DNA of 14,816 nt from Fragilaria crotonensis (lineage: Eukaryota; Bacillariophyta; Fragilariophyceae; Fragilariales; Fragilariaceae), in assembly GCA_022925895.1 (NCBI GenBank), contig JAKSYS010000247.1:64001-78816 (forward strand). The letters are read 5' to 3'. Below are positions 1 through 10,251 of this stretch, piece after piece. The notes under the pieces were generated by a model. That model was not told the origin of the DNA. It saw only the letters and a program-made list of their open reading frames with translations, and made no database searches. A program made the translations under genes and the position numbers. How positions within the stretch are numbered: the stretch's first letter is position 1; each line of letters begins with the position of its first letter.

Positions 1-598
1 GAGTGCCCGTTACGATGCAGTCGTCGCAGTAAACCACCACGAGCTTGAAGTTCGCCATCTGTAAACAGCATAAACAAGCACGGATCAGTTTTACACTGTA
101 TTAACCCGAGTCCGATCAATATCTTAGCAAAAGTTTCCATCCAGAGTCTCGGACTCTGAACCAATCCGTACTGTGCGCTCCGTAGCTTTATAATAAAATC
201 ACGAAGGTCCTTTCCTTTACTTAGGAAGTATTCCAACAGCCCCTCAGGGAGCTCGATAAAAATGTCTTGATCCATAAGAGCATTTAAGAAAGCAGCTTCA
301 ACATCGATCATGTCCGTTACCCAATAATCTTTCTTACGTCCGTTTGCCAATGTGATGCATAATACAAGTCTGATGGTGGGATTCGACGCAAGTGGCGAGT
401 AAGAGTCATTGAAATCTACGCCAGGTACCTGCTCGTAGCCCAGTATGACTGATCGTGACTTCTTAGTCCCGTCCGTCTTCTCCTTAAATATCCAGCGAGT
501 TCGCAGTGTCTTACGGCCTTTCGGTAGCATGCTTCGACGTAGGAATTCCCAGGCGTTACGCTTCAGGAAATTCTCGAGTTCGAATGCATCGACTTTAT
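1..598 (-). pseudogene. Copia reverse transcriptase domain, partial (runs off window)
   Basis: The frame from about 598 down to 58 has no stop in roughly 180 codons and reads as RVT_2-type reverse transcriptase. Recognisable blocks in order are ENFLKRNAWEFL, LRTRWIFKEK, SRSVILGYEQVPGVDF, a block with DVEAAFLNALMDQ, and SAQYGLVQSPRLW. The catalytic YCDD (the copia YVDD/YMDD box) lies at 20-31, but in a different frame, so one more indel sits near 40-58. The remaining thumb region and RNase H lie outside the window. Confidence 0.92.
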
Positions 599-599
599 C

Positions 600-1265
600 C
601 ATAGAGGGTCGTTTTGCTTAATAAACTCCTTGTAGTTCTTTGGTACTCCCAACTGTGGATCCGATTGCAACGTCGCACTTAGTATCGTCTCGCATAGAAC
701 AGACATCGCAGCAACGTCCATGTCCGGCATAGCTGCTCGCCGTCTTCGATCTCGTATGCGCTGGCGAGAATGAGGCAGCCAAATTCCTCCGTGCAGGAAC
801 ATCGACGATAGCTGGCGCGTTTGGTATGACATCCTCCGCGACCGGTCCAGGCGTAGCGGCAGGAATGTCAGAAGATCATCAACATCACGAACTTCGGCAT
901 CTTCAACATAAGGAACAATCGCAGAAGCAGGCACAATGACCGAACTGTCCTCGAGAATCTTCAACTGTTCAAACAGAGGTAGGTCATCCGTAGCACTGAT
1001 TCGTCCATGCCACTCCATCCACTGATGCACGTCACGAGACAAAATGGTCTGCTTAGTCGCAGGGTTATAAAACTTATAAGTGTCGCCAGAATGGTCATCC
1101 GAATATCCGACAAAGATGCACTTAAATGATTTCGGATCCAACTTAGCCTTGAGCTTCGACCGATTCGTGATGTACGCGACACGTCCGAAAGGTTGCAAAT
1201 AGTCCAGAATACGGTTCTTCTTACCCTCCGCACCGTACCACAAAGTATACGGGTCATCGGACGCT
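600..1265 (-). pseudogene. Copia pol linker: SH3-like domain and pre-RT region
   Basis: The segment starts in frame with DDPYTLWYG and continues with a block containing FGRVAYI and KCIFVGYSDDHSGDTYKFYNP, the typical Ty1/copia SH3-like region between integrase and RT. Between about 860 and 720 the open frame gives an arginine-rich unlikely peptide. The alternative frame there reads ARRNLAASFSPAHTRSK, which looks far more like the family linker, so paired indels probably flank it. The frame recovers as PKNYKEFIKQNDPLW, the usual lead into RT, and is broken again near 598. Confidence 0.82.
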
Positions 1266-1269
1266 CCCT

Positions 1270-1500
1270 TTAGGTAGAATTGCCCAGCTTGGTAACCGTG
1301 TTAATTGCCTCCGGCCACAACAATGCCTGGGTCTCCAAAGAAAGTTTCGCACAGTACATAGTAGCGAAAGCACGATTACGACATGTCACGAAGCTCCGTT
1401 CCACGACACCGTTCATCTGGGGAGTGTTAGGAGCAGTCATTTCAAGTATGACATCATATTCCACACAGCTCTTGTACATACGACTCGTTTTCTCCGGCAT
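1270..1500 (-). pseudogene. Copia integrase core, C-terminal part (frame-shifted continuation)
   Basis: This stretch continues the integrase in a different frame from the preceding piece. It carries TAPNTPQMNGVVERSF, the conserved block around the third catalytic acid (the E of NGVVER), followed by a family-like segment with LLWPEAINTVTKLGN. The frame meets a stop (TAA) around 1265, beyond which another frame picks up with DDPYTLWYG. The junction with the upstream piece lies near 1465, so a single indel separates catalytic residues two and three. Upstream codons in this frame (1500-1581) are shadow sequence of the 413-codon frame. Confidence 0.87.
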
Positions 1501-2695
1501 TGTCGCAGCGCAAGAATTTGCAGGACTTTCCAGCGGCTTTATTAGCCTTAAGTAATTTCGCCAACGGAATCTGAATTCCACTCTTCTTAGGAAGAAAACA
1601 GTCCCAACTGAATTTCGAAAAGTCGTCCACGATCCGAAGCCAGTACTTATTTTGATTCAGCGAGTCAGCGTATGGTCCCGAAATGTCCAGAAAGAGTCTT
1701 TCTCCGGGAACCTTAGCCTTCGTCAGCGTAGACTTAGGAACTGCTTTGGCACGTGCCTTAGCAAGTGCACACGATCCACATGGTTGAACCGACCCAGTCA
1801 AAGTCCAATCGTGTTGCGCCGCCATAGCCTTCACAGTCCGAGTGTCAGGATGACCGAGTAGTCCGTGAGCAACATTGATATCAAGAGTCACAGGACTTGC
1901 AGTTAAACTATTTACTGTCAGGTGTTCCTCCGGCACCGTTGTCCTCGTACCCTCAAAGTAACACAATTTGTCCGAGGCATTCATTTTGAATCGTACCGGT
2001 TCAGTAGACATTGGAGCATCCCAGACAAATTCGTCACGTGAGACCGAAGTGAGACTCCAATTCTTTTCGATGAGCTGGTGAAAACTGACAATATGCTTCG
2101 TAAACTCAGGCGCATAGTACACATCTGTGAAATAGACCAACTTGCCGTCACTGTCCAACAGTGTCACCGTACCTTGTCCAAATGTCTCAATCATGTCACC
2201 GTTTCCGATTTCGATCTTGCGGTTTGATGGACGCATATCAGTCATATGACTGTTATCGTAAGTAACGCCCGAAGTGGCACCCGAATCCAGTAACCACTCC
2301 TCGATACCATTTGCACAGGAAGCATCCGCAGTTCCGACAAAATCCCTTGTCACGGAGTAGCCGGCATAATGATCAATAGGGTGGTTAATGACCGTAATGG
2401 TCGTAGCTCCGACAAATTTCGTACCAGAGTCCTCCGCGACAATGGTAGGAATTTCAGAGTGGGGGATCGTGCCGTCGGACCTGACTCCAATGACTCCACA
2501 TATTTCTCCAAAATCAAAAAACTCAGAATCGTCCCAATCGTTGGTCCTGTCGCCGTTCCTCGTCTCCTGACCGCCATTGTCGTCGCCGATCTCCGTAACG
2601 AAGCGAGCAACGCCCACAAACATAGCCATATCAGCTGTAGCTTCTTCACCCTTGACTTTATCCTTCTTGGGTTTAGGACACTTGTTAGAATACAT
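1454..2695 (-). pseudogene. Copia gag-pol fragment: knuckle end, protease, HHCC, integrase start
   Basis: An open frame of 413 codons. It opens with MYSNKCPKPKKDK, which matches the last half of a CCHC zinc knuckle (the usual GHM..CP ending), so the true protein began upstream. DSGAT at residues 137-141 is the retropepsin-type active site of copia elements. H277, H282, C306 and C309 form the HHCC integrase zinc site. D337 (LFLDISGPY) and D398 (RCDNAGEN) are the first two catalytic acids of the integrase DDE triad. The frame runs into a stop just after QELCGI; homology continues in another frame. A TAG directly precedes the ATG, so this is not a natural start. Confidence 0.9.
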
Positions 2696-3217
2696 CTAAG
2701 GACCCAAAATTGAATTAATGCAGTATTTATGAATATTTGAACTCGTACAACGCATTAAAAATTCATATTTGGTTGCTCAAAGTACATAACAGACACTACG
2801 TATTCCTACTATAAAAATAATTCATATACCTGAACTAAAAAAACGCGTATGTAAAAGTAAATAAACAGTAGTTGTCTTCTGTGACTTTCAACAAACTTAC
2901 TTTTCTGTACATAATTAAGTCTACGAATACATATAGACATTTTTGTAGGTTTTTTTAATGCCAGTACGGATAAACGAGGTTAAACTTTCTTACATAGGTG
3001 CGCGCTCAGACAAGTCTTTCCTGTTTATTAGTGTGCATAACCAGTTTCCAATAATTATCCGTGTTTGTGTGTTTGCTTGGTTGGCTACTGCCTACCAATC
3101 TGAGTGGTATTTGGTTGAAGCCAGCTGTTGGTTGTGCCACATGGATTCTTTAGCAAGCACGCACGTACATTCTTGTTTGCATCCAACCAAGACTACATAT
3201 TCCACACAATACAAGTC
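2696..3217. other. AT-rich non-coding stretch between copia remnant and transposase
   Basis: No supported gene. A 95-codon plus-strand frame (2958-3245) has no recognisable motif and overlaps the transposase start, so it is not called. The stretch holds the abrupt break in the copia gag knuckle at about 2695, and CACTACGTATTC at 2794, a possible element end. The motif GTACATAA occurs twice (about 2782 and 2908). It should contain the transposase promoter, but no TATA box can be assigned with confidence. Confidence 0.5.
2794..2805. repeat. Candidate left terminal inverted repeat of a CACTA-type element
   Basis: CACTACGTATTC reads inward and matches the inverted copy CACTAGTTATTC at 14402-14413 in 10 of 12 positions. 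CACTA is the classical terminus of this superfamily, and the pair brackets all three non-copia genes. The three bases outside are AGA on the left and AGC on the right, so there is no perfect 3-bp target-site duplication. With several CACTA/TAGTG 5-mers nearby, a chance match is possible. Confidence 0.3.
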
Positions 3218-6098
3218 ATGTCAAAATCAAACAACAGCCACATGATGTTGTCTCTGTTTGTATGCTACAACCCACATTGCATGAGCCGTCGCAACTCATT
3301 TGCTACTGAAAAGGCGTTTACAATGCATTTTCAGCGGTCTCCGCTGTGTTTGGAGTTTGTTCGGCGCGAACAGACCCACCCGCCGACCGCCCCAATTGTT
3401 CAACATTGTGCCAATGCAACTTTTGACGACACTGTCTTTACCACTACAAAACGGCCTCGACAATTGCGTTGCGAAATTGTGAACGATATCTCGCGTTTGG
3501 CGCCTCCTTCGTTGCCATTTGCGGCACTGCCCAATCTGACCTCGGAAATCGAGGAAGAAACAATACTTGACGACATGCAGCATGATATTCAAATTCTTGT
3601 GGACGATACAATTGAAGAAACATCATGTCCTATGCAACATGATACGATTGCTTCGTCGCAATCATTCATGTTTTCTACAGATCAAAAATGGACCATTTCT
3701 TTGTTAAAGATATTGGATGACATCAATGCACCTGATTACGCATTTGAATCGGTCTTAAAATGGGCGCGCAACGCCCAAACTGATGGGTACTCATTTTATC
3801 CTGATGGTGGGCAATCGCGCATGAAAAATGTTGATGTATTGTTCAAGTCAGTAACAAATGCACAGAAACTGTTGCCTTCTGTGTTGCCTGTCAATGTTCC
3901 ACATGGTCCTCCGTGCGAAGTCATCGCATGAATTTGCCCTCAGCTACTCAATTTGTTACAAAATCCATCCATTATGACCGCTGAAAATCTCTTGATTGAT
4001 TTGTGCAACCCATTAAAACCATATCAAAGCCCAGATGGAAGGCTTGGTGATGCAATATCTGGGAGTGTTTATCGCAATGCATACGACCGCATGATCACCG
4101 ATCCAACACGACAACTATTTGTTCCAATTATTCAATGGATTGACCGCACTCATGTTACTGGCAATGCACGATTTTCATTGAAGCCTTACATGTTTTCACC
4201 TGCCATTTTTAAAGAAGAGTTTCGTCGGACAATACAAGCATGGGGATATCATGGGTTTCTTCCAAAACCAAAACTATCATCCGCACAAAATCAAACAAAC
4301 ATGAAACAAGGTGATAACATTCGCAATTACCATGCCCAGTTACATGCAGTGTTGCGATCAATGTGTATTGCAGGTCCCCACTTGACAAACGTGTTATTAC
4401 CCATTGGTCCTTATGGTAAGATGCAAGTGGACGTAATAACTTGTATCCTTTTTGTTATTCAGGATATGCAAGAAGGTGATATGTTGTGTGGTCGCTTTGG
4501 GTCGCACGGCAAAGGAATTCAACGCCATTGTCGTGCTTGTGATGTAAATTACGAGCAGCTTGACAATCCATACGTTCAATGTGTTTTTGAATGCTTCTGA
4601 AGTTTCGGAAATAGCACACAATGGCGATGTGGACATTCGCAAACGGTGGTCACAACATGAGTTGAATAATGTCTTTGATTATGTCCCAATGGCAGACCCA
4701 TTGCGTGGAATTTATGGATCAACTCCCGTGGAGACTATGCATGCTTTTCGAAAGGCATGATTGAAATGGTTACCTTTTGGTTCTTGAGAACGTTCCACCA
4801 AGCAAATTGGCTGCGCTAGATGCTCTGGCAATACGCTTTCACCGAACGCATCGTCAAACAATTCGCAGCACATTTCCTGCAACCGATTTTAGCCAAGGCA
4901 TCACCAATTTAACCAAAATATCAGCATCGGAACGACTGGGCTTGGTATTTCTGTTTGTTATTCTTGCGCAATACGATGAAGGCTGGCAGATTTTGCAATC
5001 GACATTCGACGCACAACACTCTAAAGCAGTGCTTACAACTGATGATGCTGTCGTCACTTTGCCAAAACCATCAGTTGACCTTCCGGCTGTCCTTGCCGTA
5101 TTTGAGGCTCTGTTATGTTTTGATCAATGGCTGAATCAAGCTACGTATTGGACCAAACAGCACCATGCAGAATCCATCTTTGTTGTTCAGAAAGCAATAC
5201 AAACATTGTTGCAAATGTGTGTTGATGACATACCACTGGCTAACGGCAAGTCATGGAAATTTCAAAATTTCATGAATTGTTGCACCTACTTGACAATATT
5301 GAACGGTTTGGTGCGCCTATAAATTATTGCGCGCAGCGTCCCGATCATTGTTGATTCCAGTTGCCAAAACCCGGACGACGAGCTCAAAAGCGTCATAATG
5401 GTTCTGCTTACGAATTACAATCCGCTCAACGATTGTCATATTCGCTTATGATAAATGCAGTTTATACACGGATTTGGGATACATCTGCCAACCATGTCAG
5501 ATCAAACGTTTCACATGTAAAAACTCCTTGCATTAATATTGTGCCGGAAACGAGTACTGGTAACGCAACATTTGCAACATTGACTTGTGATTTCAAAACC
5601 GGATATCAGTTGTGTTGGCATACACAAACAAAAGTTTCCTTGATGCACATCCCCGACAATGTTTTACAATTTGTTTCACACCAATTTGGTTCTAACGTTC
5701 GTATGTGCACTGAATTGCGGCACGGATCATTCACATATCGTTGCCATCCATCATTTCAATCTGGTGGTTCTGTCTACGATTGGATGAATGTCAGATCAAC
5801 AAACAAAAAAAATAATGTTGTCTCAAGTTTGCCGTGCCGATTGGCCATTGTTGTGATTACCAAAAATCCTCAACCTTTCCGATTGGTGGTTCAATTTGGA
5901 AAAGCACCAACCGGCATTAAATCGGTATTGCTTACAGAATGGGAGATGTCTAAAGACTTAAGTGTCATCGAACCAAAGGACATTGAAGGTCCATGCTTTG
6001 TTATATCAATCAAAGATGATGGTTCGAAAATCCTTCAAACTTTGCCACGCCATTTGTGGGCACTCGAATTTACTGAACCAGTTGAGTCAGCCAACTAA
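3218..6098 (+). pseudogene. Plavaka/CACTA-like transposase, broken into frame-shifted pieces
   Basis: About 960 codons encode a DDE transposase of the CACTA superfamily. From the ATG at 3218, C16-x4-C21 with H37-x6-C44 forms an N-terminal zinc-finger-like motif. The core holds IIQWIDRTHVTGNARFSLKP with D at 4142-4144, the counterpart of the Plavaka block with the first catalytic Asp. DMQEGDMLCG (D at 4478-4480) is followed by RHCRACD, the second Asp block with its CxxC. STPVETMHAFRK (E at 4731-4733) comes later. The natural C-terminus is at 6098. Interruptions are a TGA at 3929-3931, a T-run shift at 4584-4588, shifts at 4754 and 4775, one in the A-run near 5265, and a TGA at 5352-5354. The upstream in-frame codons 3128-3217 lack family features, so 3218 is preferred as start. 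Confidence 0.85.
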
Positions 6099-6159
6099 TA
6101 ATGTTTCAAGTGAGCATAAAAATGTAGTTATATGTAAAGAGTTAACCTTGCCACTCTAG
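6099..6159. other. 61-bp convergent intergenic gap (shared 3' end region)
   Basis: The transposase stop (TAA, 6096-6098) and the stop of the minus-strand accessory gene (TGA on the minus strand, 6160-6162) face each other across 61 bp. The gap is AT-rich, including GCATAAAAATG on the plus strand. Polyadenylation signals for both transcripts must lie here or inside the opposite gene, so the two mRNAs probably overlap at their 3' ends. The spacing implies the two genes have travelled together. Confidence 0.6.
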
Positions 6160-6299
6160 TCAAGCTTGCAAAGTCATTCTTGCAAGTTTCTGTTTTCGTT
6201 GTCCTTCATAACAAAAAATATACCCGCGCCGAAACCCAACAAATGTACTTTTCACCAATGGAGTAGAGGTGCAATAATTTAATGCCTCGTCACACAATG

Positions 6300-6630
6300 G
6301 AAGGGCAACTGTTTCGTTTGCATCATATACATAACCTCCATGTATGCATACAGCATGACAACAGCTTCCGTCGGATGCACTCAAGACACCAAGCAAGAGG
6401 TGACGTGCATCCAAACCAGCTTTCAATCGAAACGGTGAGGCAGGCGACGAATAACAATCCAAGAAGGAAGAACGGATCGTGCATGATTCACAACATTCTC
6501 CAAAGCATCGACGACAGCACCTCTCAATATTTCTTCACCAAAAGTATCAATGATAGATGCTTCTTTGTGAAAGCCAATGGAAAATAGAGCGGATGCAAGA
6601 GACTTTGACACACACAAATCTTTGCCATCA
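6300..6630 (-). other. C-terminal papain-fold cysteine-protease-like domain
   Basis: The C-terminal part has DLCVSKSLASALFSIGF with Cys at 6614-6612, a pattern like the helix carrying the nucleophile in papain-fold/OTU-type enzymes. After the frame shift near 6450 comes CCHAVCIHGGYVYDANE with His at 6357-6355 and D/N ten or so residues later. This is the usual His-strand followed by an acidic or amide third residue. The exact family (OTU, C39-like or unnamed) cannot be told. It may be a degenerate or non-peptidase fold. Confidence 0.45.
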
Positions 6631-8143
6631 GTCTGATTAAAATGGACCACAGGCGCACCAGAACGTTGCAAGTTTGGATGATGGTGAAGATGTGATGGCT
6701 TATAATCGCCAACAGGTACATCCACAAATCCACGAAAATTGCCCGACAACTTCAATTCCTTAACAAATGCTTCGCCAAATGCCATACCCACAAATTCTTC
6801 TTCCAAATTGGTCTCCTTATTGTTTTCCATTCGTCCGACCCATTTACAATTTGATGAGACAGGCTTGCGAATGATACTTTTGCCACTTTGCCTCCTCTTT
6901 TTCCAAGCGCTTTTTTCTGCTGCCTCTGTTGGGTTCTTAGCAATCTTTGACGGCGTGGGAGGAGGATATTGCATTGGAGGATTGCGTCGTCTTGGAATGG
7001 CCTGATCCATCAGAGATGCTTTCCCAATCGTGCTTGTCTGAAGCTCATCAAAGCCAAGTTTCTTCCGCCGTTTGGCATTCGTCACATCTTTTTCATTAAT
7101 GACTTTTGCCATTGCTTCATAATCGAGAACATGACGAACTTTAGGAGGGACATATCGGACCCGGACGACTTTATGCTTTGCAATCCTCACTTCCACATCT
7201 CGTGGAACGTCAGTCCACTTGTCTGTTTGATGCATGTTAATGATGTGCTGAATGTCGATTTCAGCATATTCACTTCTGACCCACTCCTCTTCAACCTTGA
7301 GTTCTTCTTCAGCAACTACCATTTTGTTAGGATGGGACTCGTCTGGTTCTTGGTACACCAAGCGAGCATAAAAGCTGTTGTTAGCCTTTTCAAATCGAAG
7401 ACCCTTAACCATCGTTAGACGGGTAAACATGAATTCATTTGTCAACTCCTTCGTGAACTGAGCCCGTTCTTCTTTGATACCTTTAATCAATTCACGAATC
7501 CATTCCCTCTTAGATTCAGAGCAATCCTTGGCTTTCATTTTCTTTGCCCAGTGCTCAATTGTCTTCTGGTGATCCTTTTCACTCGACCATTTCCATTTTT
7601 GAAGCTTTCCGCAATAAAGGTAGCCAGTTGCGTTTTGAAAGCTTTGTCAATGGCGATGACTGTATCATCAGTGGCCGACGTGGCGTGGTACTTACGATAA
7701 AAAGCCTCAATAGTACCTGTGGATTGAGTGGAAACCTTATGCATCTTTGCCTCTTTCGAAAGCACAGTGTAATCAGCATTGTCATCATCCTTGTCAACTT
7801 TGAGGTTGCCTTTGGGTTCTTCATCGTTCTTGTCTTCAAAGAAAACATCATCAAGTTGTAATCTTTTCAACAAATCACCACCTTTGCGCTTTTTGGTGGG
7901 TGTGTGAACGTGGAGCACGACAGGTGTGAGGAGTGAAAGATCTTCAATCCTTTCAATTGTGACCTTTTGCTCTTCATCTTCATCTTCATTGGCACCTTCC
8001 GTCTTTGTGGGAGTATCTTTTAGTTCCTCACTTTTGTCAGCCAATGCATCCTCGGAAGCATTTATCTTCACAGGTGTGTCTTCAAGTGCATTTTGCATAA
8101 TGACATCAGCATCAGTCACATTCGTCGAAGCAGGTTTCCTATC

Positions 8144-8263
8144 CGGCGAAGATAAATCGATTGTTGCCTTTGACTTCGGAATCATAGACACAGAATCTTT
8201 CTTCCCTGAGGAAGATAAATCAAAAGTGGCATTGTTATCCGGACTCTGCGTGATATCGATTGC
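8144..8263 (-). other. Three SUMO-interaction-like motifs in the Ulp1 tail
   Basis: Within 40 residues the tail shows AIDITQSP, TFDLSSS and TIDLSSP. Each resembles the SUMO-interacting consensus of a hydrophobic pair with D and L/I, such as VIDLT, followed by serines that could be phosphorylated. They lie in a disordered, Ser/Lys-rich context after the protease fold, where such motifs could hold poly-SUMO substrates. The assignment rests on short motifs only. Confidence 0.4.
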
Positions 8264-8689
8264 AGCAGAAGCGGTTGAACGAGGATTGGATTGAGGTTTG
8301 CGTTCCTTTCTAGCATCGTCTTCAAGTTCCTTAACAAGTTTGCGAAGTTTACCTTTTGGCATTGCCTGACGCTTCTTCATGCTGTCAAAATCTGGCCAAC
8401 TGAGGGTAGACCTCAAGGTGTCAGTGTATAATGGATTGACCAAATTGTCTTTGTTGACTCGTTTTGGTAGCACGTCAAAATGCAACGCAGCCATGCGGTC
8501 AAACACAACAAACCATTCTAAGCGGAGCATGGTTAGGTAATCCGCAAATATCAAGTCATCTTTCTTCGTTGGGAGTGCTTCAAAGAATCGCCTATCAAAA
8601 TAGGCAAAACACTCTTTTGTCTCATCATCTTCATGAAGTTCCCACTTGGTTTGACGCCCGAACTGTTCGTTGAAAGACATTTGCTCCAC

Positions 8690-9441
8690 TTTCTCACTGC
8701 AAATGTTTCTCAATATGATACCGATGGCAGCAACAATGCCTAAGCCACAATTACACCCGTCCACTTGTTTTGGTAACATATTTTCTTCTGCAATGCGCAA
8801 AGCAGGAAAGATTTTGTTCCAAGCATATTGCCTTCAAACTTCTTCCCGAATGGGGAAAGCCACTTCATTGGAGCATCTGATGCGGGCATGCTTTCTTCGT
8901 GAATTTCGTTGCTGTAACACAAATTCAAAAACCATATGATACCGGTATCAATGGCCACCTGGCGCGTACCGAGAGGGTCAATGCTGCAATAACGGAAAAA
9001 GCACGGTCGCAGGGAGTTGTTGGTGTTCTCAATGTCCTCCACATTCTCACAAATGCTTCCAGGATTGAAGACAAATGTAGCACTCCAATGTTTTCCATTC
9101 TCGTTTTGTGGAAACACTAACACCTTCTTAGAGAGCAAGCCTGGATTTCGCTCAATGATGTGGTTTACAATGTAATCCTGTTGCACCTGTTGCGCTTTCT
9201 TAATGGAGCTTGAATCCGCCTTCAAAATGTTGAAGATCAACTCCGCAAGTTGCGTTTGCGGCATTGCTGCATTGTCTTTTTCCAATTGAAGCAATGCTTT
9301 CAAACGTGCGTGGGCCGAAAACCCAGATTTAATTGTGTTGGAGGAATGCACTGGCAAGATGAAAGCCGCATCTTCGTACCTTCCATCAAGAGATAAAATC
9401 GAAAGCATCAAATCAATCTCACCTGTTGAAAACCATTTCAT
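8690..9441 (-). other. Ulp1/C48 SUMO-protease domain with complete catalytic set
   Basis: The domain opens with a WFSTGEIDLMLS segment resembling the Ulp1 substrate-binding start. The catalytic residues are His in GKHWSATFVF (codon 9090-9088), Asp in YCSIDPLG (8979-8977), Gln of the oxyanion hole in PKQVDGCNCG (8767-8765) and Cys in CNCG (8749-8747). This H-D-Q-C order is that of the C48 family, which cleaves SUMO or other ubiquitin-like tails. A frame shift near 8825 separates His/Asp from Gln/Cys, so the domain is inactive as written unless that indel is a sequence error. Confidence 0.85.
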
Positions 9442-9872
9442 TCCTCTGTCTGAAGTATGCTGTTTGCGGCGTGCCAGCGTCATTTCACCTTTAAGCTTCA
9501 GGGAATCCGCTGGCAACAATGGCTCCAAAGGAAGGGGAAACAGCTTGCAAATCAATGGAAGTGATGCAAATAAACTCTCCGCATCTTTTTGTGCATACAC
9601 TAATCTTCCACCGCCGATTAACCGAGGAGGGGGGTATTGACACCAAAACGGAAGAACTCTTGGAGCCACATTCAGACTTTCGCCAGCCTTCTTCTGCTCG
9701 TCGTCGGCGGGCAATGCAGTTGTAAGGTGCTTTAGTCGACCATGAGGCAAATGCATAAGAATTGGACAGACCGTCTGCTTAGAATCGTCACTTGGGAAGC
9801 TTAAAAAAGGTGATGGTTTCTGTCCTCGCAAAGCAGTTTGCAAATGGTCAGGAAGCATTCCAAAACCAGCAT

Positions 9873-10251
9873 CATCTGTTTCACTCTTGTTCATCCGGCG
9901 AAAACCAATCATTGTGTAGAAGTGGAATGCAGCAGGCTCTGAACACTGAACAAACACTTCAATCTTCTTGACATCGTCTACAGATGCACACCGTTTAATG
10001 ACCTGTATCAACATGAACAAGCCGACTCCATTGCGGCGCCAGGATTGGATTGAAGGTGGGTGATTTGTTGAATGATGAGTCACCCCCAAAAGGGAAAGAA
10101 AAACAGACATATTTCCGGCATCAATTGGATCACGATGCATTTGAAATGAAACAGCTGACACAGTGGCAAATTGCTGTGAATATGGCGAGAAGGATTTGGG
10201 GACAGCAACTTGTTTGCCGATGCGTAAAGCAAGAATCAAAAGAGTAATGTC
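9873..10251 (-). other. GNAT N-acetyltransferase-like domain in the accessory protein
   Basis: SWRRNGVGLFMLIQVIKRC fits GNAT motif A, whose R/Q-x-x-G-x-G/A loop holds the acetyl-CoA pyrophosphate (here R-R-N-G-V-G) followed by a helix. It is followed at the usual spacing by EVFVQCSEPAAFHFYTMIGF, the motif B pattern of beta strand, AA..FY..IGF. Upstream strands are plausible but not diagnostic. The acceptor substrate cannot be deduced. The domain lies in one unbroken frame, so the call does not depend on joining pieces. Confidence 0.7.

Larger units (their letters stand above)
1..2695 (-). mobile_element. Ty1/copia LTR-retrotransposon remnant (gag end to RT), truncated
   Basis: Read on the minus strand, the domain order is end of a gag zinc knuckle, aspartic protease, GAG-pre-integrase HHCC, integrase core, SH3-like linker, reverse transcriptase. 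Integrase before RT is diagnostic of Ty1/copia rather than Ty3/gypsy. No LTR, primer-binding site or RNase H is visible: the window ends inside RT, and the upstream side stops in the middle of the knuckle at 2695. The reading frame changes near 1465, 1265, 860, 720, 598 and 40-58, so the copy cannot be translated as one protein as given. Base composition is less AT-rich than the sequence to its right. Confidence 0.93.

Noticed and set aside
2369-2713. 114-codon plus-strand frame opposite copia gag-pol
   Set aside because: Shadow of the minus-strand protease/linker coding frame, which has clear family motifs.
2958-3245. 95-codon plus-strand frame ahead of the transposase
   Set aside because: No recognisable motif, uneven composition, and it overlaps the better-supported transposase start in another frame.
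3929-5354. TGA codons in the transposase as evidence of a reassigned stop codon or readthrough
   Set aside because: Nearby frame shifts occur with no stop involved, and both TGA sites fit local indels; other genes here end normally at TAA, TAG or TGA.
7970-7990. TCTTCATCTTCATCTTCATTGG simple repeat
   Set aside because: It is the coding of an acidic Asp/Glu run in the accessory protein tail, so it needs no separate explanation.
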